Shown: positions 1-6,408 of the stretch, piece after piece
How the letters are laid out: the number at the start of each line of letters is the position of its first letter
Numbering within the stretch: the first letter of the stretch is position 1
DNA from: a candidate division LCP-89 bacterium
Lineage (GTDB): Bacteria > Electryoneota > B3-LCP
DNA length: 11,784 bases
Assembly (NCBI GenBank): GCA_025774735.1
Contig: JALGZU010000232.1
Location: 1 to 11,784 of the forward strand
Direction: 5' to 3'
Position numbers and translations under genes: made by a program
The notes under the pieces: generated by a model
What the model was told of the DNA's origin: nothing
The model's input: the letters and a program-made list of their open reading frames with translations, nothing else
The model's database searches: none

Positions 1-1955
1 CCGCCGTTATTGAGATAAGTTTCGATTACTGTCTGTTCGCCGACCGTCAGGGGATCAATCTCATTGGATGTATGCCAGATCACACAAGCGTAAAGGCCGA
101 TTTCGTCGAGTATGGCTTCACCCTGAACGGCCAGATTCCAGTGCTCAGCAATGAGTTCCAGTGAATCCATATCCTGCTGGTACCATACGTCGTATACTGC
201 TCCACCGTCATCATCGACGATCAAATAGTCGGGACGGCCGATCATCTGAGTGATCTCTTCGACGTGCACCAGGCCCATCCCATTTTCGACACGCGTTAAG
301 GTGAAAGTTACGTTATGCGGTACGGCTGCAGCGTTGACTGAGAACGTGAGGGGATCAGCTGAGTTATTGGCCGTCATTCCTGCGGGAATATCCCCGAGAT
401 TATTTGTCCCGTTTAAGATGGTTATATCGGGATCGCTGCATTCCAGGGTAACAACGACGTCGACTGCGCCGATCGTTGCGGACTGGTTTTCCACCGTCAG
501 CATGTAATCGACCGTCTCACCCGGATCAGGACGCCCATCGCCGTTGCCGGCGCTGTCGTCGAAATCCATTTGGATGTAATAGAGATTCGGGTACAGCACC
601 GAGATCGCTGCCCCCGCATCGATGCGTCCGTATCCGAGCAGGCCTTCGTAGCCGGGGTTGATGGTATCGATGTTGACGCAGGTGTCGAATATGTGCTGTT
701 TGACCTGTTCGTTTGTCCATGCCGGTTTAGCTGCCCAAACGAGAGCTGCAAGGCCGGCCGCGATGGGGCAAGCCATGGAGGTCCCCTGGTAGGAAGCGTA
801 GGAGCTGATCGGTACGGTGCTGTAGATATCGACGCCTGGCGCGCAGATATCGATCCAGGTGCCGTAGTTGCTGAAGCTAGCCCTGCCGTCACTCTGGTTG
901 GTGGCGGCTACGGCGATGCAGTAAGTATATGCAGAAGGATAATGCAGGGCAGAGGTATTTTCGTTACCGGCCGCTCCAAATACCAGAGCTCCCAGGTTGT
1001 AGGCGTTCTCAATCGCGGCAGCATCCGGAGCCCAGTACTGCGCGCTACCCCAGGACAATGTGATGACGTCCGCACCGTTGTCGGCGCAGTAAGTTATCCC
1101 CTGAGTCCCGGCTTGAATATATTCACCGTCGCCAGCCTTGACAGTCATCAGTTTCGCCTGGAAGCCCAAGCTTCCTATACCCACGCCGTTGTCCGTCACG
1201 GCGGACGCATCCCCGGCGCAGTGGGTGCCATGACCTATCGATATCGGGCCGTTGTCCTGTACCAGGTTGTTGTTGAAGTACGTATTCCATCCCCAGAAAT
1301 CATCAATATATCCGTTGCTATCGTCATCGACCACGTTCCATTCCATGAGTTCGATGATACCATTACCGTTCAAGTCTTCGCCGGGATTAATCCAGAGGTT
1401 GTCCCGCAAATCGCTGTGAGTCGTGTCGATGCCGGAATCCACGACGCCGACGATTACCCGGTTGTTACCCTTGACGTAATCGAAGGCAGTCGCCGCCCCT
1501 ACCTGCGCCATCGCCCACTGGCTTTCAAAGGAGGGGTCGCTGGGCGTGTATGCAAGCTTGCGGATATAGTAGGGATCGGCGGTAATGGTCAAAGGCTGGT
1601 CAGCGTAAGTCTGGACAACTTCATGTAGATCGATTTCTATAGGAAACTCGATGATGTAAAATCTCGAAAGATCACGGATGGAGGGATCTTGGGGTTTCTC
1701 TGAATATTCGAAAAACTTGCTGATACGATAGACCGAGTACTGGCGAGCCAGGGCATCCAACTCATCGTGGCCAAGCAGCGCGATATCCCCATCCTGCTGC
1801 ACCTCGATTCGACCGATCTCCTCCGCAAATTCAACTACGATGCGTCCTTTCCATTCCTGGTCTGCAGTCATGGGTGGGACATCTCCGAAAGCCGGGGGAG
1901 ACGCCAGGCAATATGTCGCGAGAAAAGCCAGGTAAACCGTGTAACGTGCTCGCAT
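1..1955 (-). CDS. Secreted subtilisin-like serine protease (peptidase S8), C-terminus cut by window edge
   Basis: The reading frame runs leftward from ATG at 1955 without a stop to the window edge (651 full codons). Residues 1-24 look like a Sec signal peptide: basic start (R2, R4), hydrophobic core, likely cleavage after AFG. About 110 residues of probable propeptide follow. The S8 catalytic triad is complete: Asp173 in VGVVDSGID, His242 in GHGTHCAG, Ser393 in GTSMACP, with oxyanion Asn331 in GAAGNE. Between Asp and His is an acidic insert (about 190-220, DLNGNG and DDDSNGYIDD) that resembles calcium-binding loops. After the catalytic domain comes a beta-sandwich-like module beginning GNGDGRPDPGET (about 470-570), then a 'DYLIVDDDGG...YLNNGG' module (about 576-651) of the kind attached to secreted proteases of candidate phyla. 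The role is probably extracellular protein degradation, or surface-protein processing. An AGAGG ribosome site (1963-1967) lies 7 nt before the start. The fold and catalytic class are firm; substrate and C-terminal sorting signal are unknown. Confidence 0.95.
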   Translation of the reverse strand, partial: MRARYTVYLAFLATYCLASPPAFGDVPPMTADQEWKGRIVVEFAEEIGRIEVQQDGDIALLGHDELDALARQYSVYRISKFFEYSEKPQDPSIRDLSRFYIIEFPIEIDLHEVVQTYADQPLTITADPYYIRKLAYTPSDPSFESQWAMAQVGAATAFDYVKGNNRVIVGVVDSGIDTTHSDLRDNLWINPGEDLNGNGIIELMEWNVVDDDSNGYIDDFWGWNTYFNNNLVQDNGPISIGHGTHCAGDASAVTDNGVGIGSLGFQAKLMTVKAGDGEYIQAGTQGITYCADNGADVITLSWGSAQYWAPDAAAIENAYNLGALVFGAAGNENTSALHYPSAYTYCIAVAATNQSDGRASFSNYGTWIDICAPGVDIYSTVPISSYASYQGTSMACPIAAGLAALVWAAKPAWTNEQVKQHIFDTCVNIDTINPGYEGLLGYGRIDAGAAISVLYPNLYYIQMDFDDSAGNGDGRPDPGETVDYMLTVENQSATIGAVDVVVTLECSDPDITILNGTNNLGDIPAGMTANNSADPLTFSVNAAAVPHNVTFTLTRVENGMGLVHVEEITQMIGRPDYLIVDDDGGAVYDVWYQQDMDSLELIAEHWNLAVQGEAILDEIGLYACVIWHTSNEIDPLTVGEQTVIETYLNNG

Positions 1956-1962
1956 TAGTGAA

Positions 1963-1967
1963 CCTCT
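1963..1967 (-). promoter_or_regulatory. Ribosome binding site of the S8 protease
   Basis: On the minus strand AGAGG stands 7 nt before the ATG at 1955. This supports that start codon, which is also the one that places a signal peptide at the N-terminus. Confidence 0.6.
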
Positions 1968-2030
1968 GGGGTGGGTATTTTGTCGCATCCTTTAATCATG
2001 TTGGACAGCAGAGGTAAAAGGGTCGATCCA

Positions 2031-2053
2031 ATTGACGATTTTCAGGGGGGATT
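2031..2053 (+). repeat. Direct repeat copy 1: ATTGACG then GATTTTCAGGGGGGATT
   Basis: ATTGACG (2031-2037) joins GATTTTCAGGGGGGATT (2037-2053). The same two parts, with a wider gap, recur at 2210-2240 as ATTGACG and GATTTTTAGGGGGATT. The G-run units differ by one substitution and one G. This copy would lie in the protease 5' leader. Function is unknown; it may be a shared regulatory box for the two divergent genes. Confidence 0.4.
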
Positions 2054-2075
2054 GTCATTCGCGTCAGTTGTAAGT

Positions 2076-2104
2076 AATATAGAAAATATAACGTTCGGTG
2101 TCAA
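2076..2104 (-). promoter_or_regulatory. Sigma70-type promoter candidate for the S8 protease
   Basis: Read on the minus strand, a perfect -35 TTGACA (2104 to 2099) is followed after 17 nt by TATATT (2081 to 2076), which matches five of six -10 bases. Transcription would start near 2069 and give a leader of about 115 nt that includes the G-run repeat copy at 2037-2053. The match is seen in the sequence; activity is inferred, and sigma factor preferences of this lineage are unknown. Confidence 0.55.
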
Positions 2105-2105
2105 G

Positions 2106-2115
2106 GGAAATTTCC
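2106..2115. promoter_or_regulatory. Perfect palindrome GGAAATTTCC next to the protease promoter
   Basis: A 10-bp perfect inverted repeat lies one base upstream of the protease -35 hexamer. The position would suit an operator or activator site, but one short palindrome in AT-rich DNA can arise by chance. No regulator gene in the window points to it. Confidence 0.25.
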
Positions 2116-2193
2116 GACACTTTGCACCCTGCTGACTATTTTTGACGTTGAATTTTGAGATGACGGGTCACGTCCAACTTTGATTGATTTTAA

Positions 2194-2222
2194 TTGACAT
2201 TCACCCCCCATTGACGTAAATT
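2194..2222 (+). promoter_or_regulatory. Promoter candidate upstream of mltG (TTGACA-17-TAAATT)
   Basis: A perfect -35 hexamer TTGACA (2194-2199) is spaced 17 nt from TAAATT (2217-2222), which matches four of six -10 bases. Transcription would start near 2229, about 55 nt before the preferred mltG start. A second promoter candidate overlaps it just downstream. Activity is inferred from consensus alone. Confidence 0.45.
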
Positions 2223-2240
2223 AAGATTTTTAGGGGGATT
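2210..2240 (+). repeat. Direct repeat copy 2: ATTGACG then GATTTTTAGGGGGATT
   Basis: This is the second copy of the element at 2031-2053, with ATTGACG at 2210-2216 and the G-run unit at 2225-2240. It overlaps the mltG promoter candidates: the ATTGACG part ends just before the TAAATT hexamer and the G-run unit ends 2 nt before TATAAT. A C6 tract at 2204-2209 could pair with its GGGGG (2233-2237) across a 23-nt loop. Confidence 0.4.
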
Positions 2241-2248
2241 CCTATAAT
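2221..2248 (+). promoter_or_regulatory. Second mltG promoter candidate (TTAAGA-16-TATAAT)
   Basis: A perfect -10 hexamer TATAAT (2243-2248) is preceded by a four-of-six -35, TTAAGA (2221-2226), at 16 nt. It would start transcription near 2255. That falls before the ATG at 2284 but leaves only about 11 nt before the TTG at 2266, which mildly favours the ATG as the mltG start. Confidence 0.4.
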
Positions 2249-2283
2249 CAGCCTCAGATCCCTGCTTGTCGCAGGATGCGAAA

Positions 2284-3357
2284 ATGAAATTTGATCTGAA
2301 AACGCCTCTGATCATCGCTTGTATCTGTGCAACAATGCTCCTCGGTGTCTTAGCCGGTCGCACGTACAATGCGCTTTACGGTCACAATGAGGTCCAGGCA
2401 GAGGGTGTCTACGCCATCGTGCCTGTCTCCCCGGGGATGAACGTCCAGGATATTGCAGAATTCCTCGAAGCAATAGGTGTCATAGAGCGTTCAAAGGATT
2501 TCATCTTCGCGGCGCGTTTCCTCAAGTTCGAGCAGAGCATTCAGGCAGGGGAATACGTTCTGCCCTTCGGAGAATCAAATTGGGCTCTATTGTCACGCCT
2601 GGTCAACGCCGGATCAAGCGCCAGTCTGATCACGATTCCAGAGGGTTATACGGTGAAACAGATCGCATCTTTACTCAATAAGAAGATAAACCTCAGTAGC
2701 GATGCTTTCATGTATGCCGTGCGGGATAGCACCCTCTTAAAGAAATACGGAATCGAAGCTCCATCATTTGAGGGATTTCTATTTCCCGACAGTTACAATT
2801 TTTACCGGTCCATGTCGACCTCATGGATAATAGATCAGTTCGCCAGGCGGTTTTTTGAGGTATATGATTCCACCATGCAGGCTCGAGCCGAGGAGCTGGG
2901 ACTCTCCCTGACGGAGGTCGTAACCCTTGCTTCCATCATCGAAGGAGAAATGATATATAAGTCTGAAGCGACTGTTATTTCTGCTGTATATCATAACCGC
3001 TTAAAGAAAAAGATGAGATTACAGGCGGATCCAACCATTCAATACATCATTTCCGATGGCCCTAGACGTCTGCTTAAACGGGATTTAAAGATAAGATCAC
3101 CCTACAATACCTACATGTACAGAGGCTTACCACCGGGGCCCGTCTGCAATCCCGGAGAAGCAGCTCTTTCGGCTGCCTTGTACCCAGACGACAAAACGTA
3201 TCTGTACATGGTTGCTCAAGGCGACGGCAGCCACGCTTTTAACGTCAATTTCTCCGGCCATTTGCGTGATAAGGCAAAACTCGACAGCTTACGCGCCGCA
3301 CTCGCACAGTCTAAAAAGAGTTACACCAGTAACGACACACCTGAACCGGCACAATAA
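2284..3357 (+). CDS. mltG: Endolytic murein transglycosylase MltG (YceG-like)
   Basis: MltG is an inner-membrane lytic transglycosylase that cuts nascent glycan strands and is thought to set their length by terminating polymerisation. The protein from ATG 2284 has 357 residues, close to the roughly 340 of E. coli MltG. Residues 8-25 form a single membrane anchor after a short basic N-terminus, which places the rest in the periplasm. Residues about 41-100 match the LysM-like N-terminal subdomain. The catalytic signature is at 215-222 (LASIIEGE), with Glu220 the expected catalytic acid, followed by VYHNRL, MRLQADPT, SPYNTY and GLPPGPVCNPG, all YceG hallmarks. The frame also opens six codons earlier with TTG 2266, but ATG 2284 has AGGA (2273-2276) at a 7-nt spacing while the TTG has no ribosome site. 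The C-terminus (about 340-357) is a short polar tail. pcrA starts 9 nt downstream, so the two are probably co-transcribed. Confidence 0.95.
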   Translation: MKFDLKTPLIIACICATMLLGVLAGRTYNALYGHNEVQAEGVYAIVPVSPGMNVQDIAEFLEAIGVIERSKDFIFAARFLKFEQSIQAGEYVLPFGESNWALLSRLVNAGSSASLITIPEGYTVKQIASLLNKKINLSSDAFMYAVRDSTLLKKYGIEAPSFEGFLFPDSYNFYRSMSTSWIIDQFARRFFEVYDSTMQARAEELGLSLTEVVTLASIIEGEMIYKSEATVISAVYHNRLKKKMRLQADPTIQYIISDGPRRLLKRDLKIRSPYNTYMYRGLPPGPVCNPGEAALSAALYPDDKTYLYMVAQGDGSHAFNVNFSGHLRDKAKLDSLRAALAQSKKSYTSNDTPEPAQ

Positions 3358-3366
3358 AAAAACCAC

Positions 3367-5571
3367 ATGTTTCGTCTGGAAGATTTAAACGACGCACAAC
3401 TTGAGGCCGTCAAAGCGTCAGAAGGTCCTGCACTCGTTTTAGCCGGTGCCGGAAGCGGCAAAACGCGGGTCATCACCTACCGAATTGCCTATCTTTTGCA
3501 GGAAGGACTTGCGAAGCCTTGGGAAATCATGGCAGTGACCTTCACCAATAAAGCCGCTTCGGAGATGCGTCAGCGCGTCTTCGGGATGCTGGGGCAGGAA
3601 AATTCAGATCTCTACATCGGAACATTTCACTCTTTCGGGGCGCGTTTTTTACGAAAACACGCCGAAATGGCCGGACGCACAGGCCAGTACACTATCTACG
3701 ATGACGACGACAAGTCCGCTCTGATTAAAACTATTTTGAAGCCCAGAGTCGGCTCCACGGAAGTCAGAAGCTACTTGTCAGGAGTTAAATCATTTATAGA
3801 AAGAGTTAAATACAGCCGCGACGAGGCTGAGGCGTTATCCGCCGTCTCAGATCATCCTTCTGCCGATATTTTCCAGGCGACATATAAGGGTTATGAGACG
3901 GCCCTCAAGCAGAACAACGCTTTCGATTTCGACGACCTGATCCTCTGGCCCTGTCGGCTATTGCAACAAGATAAACAGCTCAGAGATAACTACCGACAAC
4001 GCTTTCGCTACCTGTTGATCGATGAGTTTCAAGATACAAACTATTCTCAGGGGGAACTTGCCAGATTGTTGTCCGCACCGTCTGGCAACATCACTGCTGT
4101 GGGGGATGACGACCAATCCATCTATGGATGGAGAGGGGCTCATCTGGGTAACATCCTCCAGTTCGAAGCCGATTACAGGGGTGTAAAAACCTTCCGTCTT
4201 GAAGAGAACTACCGATCCACTCAAGCTATACTCGACGTGGCTCACCACGTCATCAAGAAGAACTCCAGCCGGCATCCGAAAGAGCTCTGGACCAGTAGAA
4301 AGGGGGGTGCCAAACCGGTCGTCATGCCTTCAAACGATGACCGCGAAGAGGCCAGGGAAGTCATCTCCCGAGTAAACGAAATTATTCGTCGGAACGACTA
4401 TGACCTGGGTGACGTGGCTGTTTTATACCGAACTAACGCCCAATCCAGAGCGTTCGAGGAGGCATTACGGGAAAACCGGATGCCCTATATCATTGTCGGG
4501 GGACTCAAGTTCTACGAACGCAAGGAGGTCAAGGACCTGCTCGCCTATTTGCGTTTACTGGTCAACCCGAACGATGAGCTAAGTCTGCAGCGGATTATCA
4601 ACCTACCGCCGCGGGGAATCGGTCAGAAAACGTTGGCGAGGCTGGTCGAACATGCCACTAATGTCAAATTACCTCTGGTAAAGGTGATTCCGGAGGCGGA
4701 TAAAATCGATGGAATCGGGAGAAAAGCATCCGAAAGCATTGTGGAATTCAGTCGCTGGATGGTAGCCATGCGTGACCTCGCCGCCAGGGAAGACCTCTTC
4801 CACGTAGGGGAGAGGCTGTTGTCGGAATCAGGTTTACTTGACTATTACAGGAAGGAAGATGCTGCAAAATCCATGGCAAGGGAGGAGAATTTAAGCGAGC
4901 TCCTGAATGCCATCCGGGAGTACAGTTATTCCAGGCCATGCCTGGAAGATCTCGATGACTTCTTACAGGAGGTGGCGCTAGTCACCGACATCGACTCCTG
5001 GGATGCCGATGAACAGGCTGTTACGCTAATGACTTTGCATTCCGCCAAAGGACTTGAGTTTCCCGTCGTATTTATTACAGGACTCGAGGAGGGCTTGCTT
5101 CCGATCCGGAGCGCTCTGGACGAACCGGAGGAACTTGAAGAGGAGAGGCGGCTGTTCTATGTGGGATCGACGCGCGCCCGGGACCAACTCTATTTGACCT
5201 ACGCGCGGAACCGGATGCGCTGGGGACAGGAAATTCCCTGGCAAATGCCTTCCAGGTTCCTGAATGAGATCCCCCGCAACAAACTGGATTACCAAGACGA
5301 TCCTCGGGCATTTAACTTCGAGTCCGCCCGTAGGCCGAAGCCGAAAGGGAATACGATCGGTATTTCAGCCCTTCACGGCGCCGCGTATTCGCAACCACAA
5401 GGCAATGCAACCGAATATTCGCTGGGATCGAGGGTAAAACACAATAAATTTGGCGAAGGCGTCATCATTCACACCGAAGGCCGTGGGGAAGGGTTACGGC
5501 TTCTCGTAAATTTCGAAGACGGCGGTCAGAAACTGTTGCTGGCCAGTTACGCAAAATTGACGGTGATTTAG
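3367..5571 (+). CDS. pcrA: ATP-dependent DNA helicase PcrA/UvrD (superfamily 1A)
   Basis: This is a 3'-to-5' SF1A helicase of repair and replication-fork maintenance, 734 residues, the usual length for PcrA/UvrD. Motifs appear in order: Q motif LNDAQLEAV (7-15), Walker A AGAGSGKT (26-33), motif Ia AVTFTNKAASEMRQR, Walker B DEFQDT (219-224), motif III GDDDQSIYGWRGA (246-258), motif IV EENYRST (279-285), motif V LHSAKGLEF (557-565), and motif VI YVGSTRARDQL (598-608). Motif VI has Ser where many relatives have Ile or Met in GxTRA. The C-terminus (687-734, GSRVKHNKFGEGVI) matches the Tudor-like tail of PcrA that contacts RNA polymerase in other bacteria, linking the helicase to transcription-coupled repair. 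That favours PcrA/UvrD over Rep. There is no clear Shine-Dalgarno before ATG 3367, only an A-rich stretch after the mltG stop. Confidence 0.95.
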   Translation: MFRLEDLNDAQLEAVKASEGPALVLAGAGSGKTRVITYRIAYLLQEGLAKPWEIMAVTFTNKAASEMRQRVFGMLGQENSDLYIGTFHSFGARFLRKHAEMAGRTGQYTIYDDDDKSALIKTILKPRVGSTEVRSYLSGVKSFIERVKYSRDEAEALSAVSDHPSADIFQATYKGYETALKQNNAFDFDDLILWPCRLLQQDKQLRDNYRQRFRYLLIDEFQDTNYSQGELARLLSAPSGNITAVGDDDQSIYGWRGAHLGNILQFEADYRGVKTFRLEENYRSTQAILDVAHHVIKKNSSRHPKELWTSRKGGAKPVVMPSNDDREEAREVISRVNEIIRRNDYDLGDVAVLYRTNAQSRAFEEALRENRMPYIIVGGLKFYERKEVKDLLAYLRLLVNPNDELSLQRIINLPPRGIGQKTLARLVEHATNVKLPLVKVIPEADKIDGIGRKASESIVEFSRWMVAMRDLAAREDLFHVGERLLSESGLLDYYRKEDAAKSMAREENLSELLNAIREYSYSRPCLEDLDDFLQEVALVTDIDSWDADEQAVTLMTLHSAKGLEFPVVFITGLEEGLLPIRSALDEPEELEEERRLFYVGSTRARDQLYLTYARNRMRWGQEIPWQMPSRFLNEIPRNKLDYQDDPRAFNFESARRPKPKGNTIGISALHGAAYSQPQGNATEYSLGSRVKHNKFGEGVIIHTEGRGEGLRLLVNFEDGGQKLLLASYAKLTVI

Positions 5572-5577
5572 GATTTT

Positions 5578-6408
5578 ATGGACCTTAGAGAACTCGTGAC
5601 CGCGGCCTTGAAGGAGGACATCGAGAGCGGAGATATCACGACTGAACTGACCGTACCAGAAACCTTCTTAGGAACGGCCAGGGTTATCTCGAAGTCCGCT
5701 GGGATCATCGCCGGGTTAGCAGCGTTTAGCGAGGTTTACAGACAGGTTGATGAATCCTTGCAGGTTGAGACCGATTTCAGGGATGGAGATTCCGTCGCGC
5801 CAGGTGACGACGTCATTGTCCTGTCAGGCGCTCTTGCATCCATTTTAAAAGGGGAGAGGACGGCGCTGAACTTCCTGGGGCGATTATCCGGTATCGCCAC
5901 GCTTACGGCGCAATTTGTCAACCGGGTTGAGGGAACCGGTGCCGTCATTCTGGATACACGCAAGACAACCCCGCTCATGCGTCATCTTGAGAAGGAGGCG
6001 GTGTGTTCGGGAGGTGGCGCCAATCATCGCTTCGGCCTCTACGACATGGTACTGGTTAAGGACAATCACGTGGCAGCTGCTGGAGGCATTGACAAAGCGC
6101 TAACGCGGATTGACGCGAATCTGAAACTCGGTATCCTGGTCGAAGTTGAGGTACAATCACTAAGCCAACTCGATGTGGTTCTCAAACACCACGTCGACCG
6201 CATCCTTCTGGACAATTTCAGTCTGGAAACGATACAGAAGGCGGTGAAAAAAGTGGCCGGGAGGATTCCGCTTGAAGTGTCCGGAGGTATTACACTCGAA
6301 AATGTCGGGGACATCGCTTCGACCGGCGTGGAGTTCATCTCGGTTGGCGCCCTGACTCATTCACCGCCCAATTTCGATTTCTCACTGCGTATCGATGAAC
6401 AACAGTGA
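5578..6408 (+). CDS. nadC: Nicotinate-nucleotide pyrophosphorylase (quinolinate phosphoribosyltransferase)
   Basis: NadC converts quinolinate and PRPP to nicotinate mononucleotide, CO2 and pyrophosphate, the entry of the de novo pathway into NAD. The 276-residue length is typical. Residues 12-25 (KEDIESGDITTELT) are the family start signature. Binding residues sit in recognisable blocks: KGERTALNFLGRLSGIAT (91-108), DTRKTTP (126-132), GGGANHRFGLYDMVLVKDNH (145-164, with His150, Arg151 and Lys161), VEVEV (188-192), LLDN (210-213) and the phosphate-binding SGGI and SVGALTHS loops (235-238, 255-262). AGGA (5570-5573) overlaps the pcrA stop 4 nt before the start and supports it. The gene ends inside the next one with a 14-nt overlap. 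nadA and nadB are not in the window. Confidence 0.96.
   Translation: MDLRELVTAALKEDIESGDITTELTVPETFLGTARVISKSAGIIAGLAAFSEVYRQVDESLQVETDFRDGDSVAPGDDVIVLSGALASILKGERTALNFLGRLSGIATLTAQFVNRVEGTGAVILDTRKTTPLMRHLEKEAVCSGGGANHRFGLYDMVLVKDNHVAAAGGIDKALTRIDANLKLGILVEVEVQSLSQLDVVLKHHVDRILLDNFSLETIQKAVKKVAGRIPLEVSGGITLENVGDIASTGVEFISVGALTHSPPNFDFSLRIDEQQ

Larger units (their letters stand above)
1956..2283. other. AT-rich divergent intergenic region
   Basis: This 328-bp spacer separates the leftward protease from rightward mltG, so both genes must be served by promoters within it. It is visibly richer in A and T than the flanking genes and shows no convincing ORF or RNA gene. It contains a strong minus-strand promoter candidate, two overlapping plus-strand candidates, the palindrome GGAAATTTCC, a repeated ATTGACG plus ATTTT(C/T)AGGGGG(G)ATT element, and a C6 tract (2204-2209) that could pair with either G-run. 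No hairpin followed by a T-run that would serve as a terminator was seen. Confidence 0.7.

Noticed and set aside
570..1628. 352-codon plus-strand open frame opposite the protease
   Set aside because: It is antisense to the S8 protease catalytic domain, whose triad and motifs are unmistakable on the minus strand. The plus-strand translation resembles no known family and has no ribosome site.
2161..2173. GACGGGTCACGTC imperfect hairpin or TGAC-GG-GTCA operator
   Set aside because: Arms of only four bases without a T-run or second copy are expected by chance, so it is not listed as a feature.
2266..2283. TTG at 2266 as the mltG start
   Set aside because: It has no Shine-Dalgarno and would add six residues before an already normal basic N-terminus. 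ATG 2284 has AGGA at a 7-nt spacing and follows both promoter candidates comfortably.
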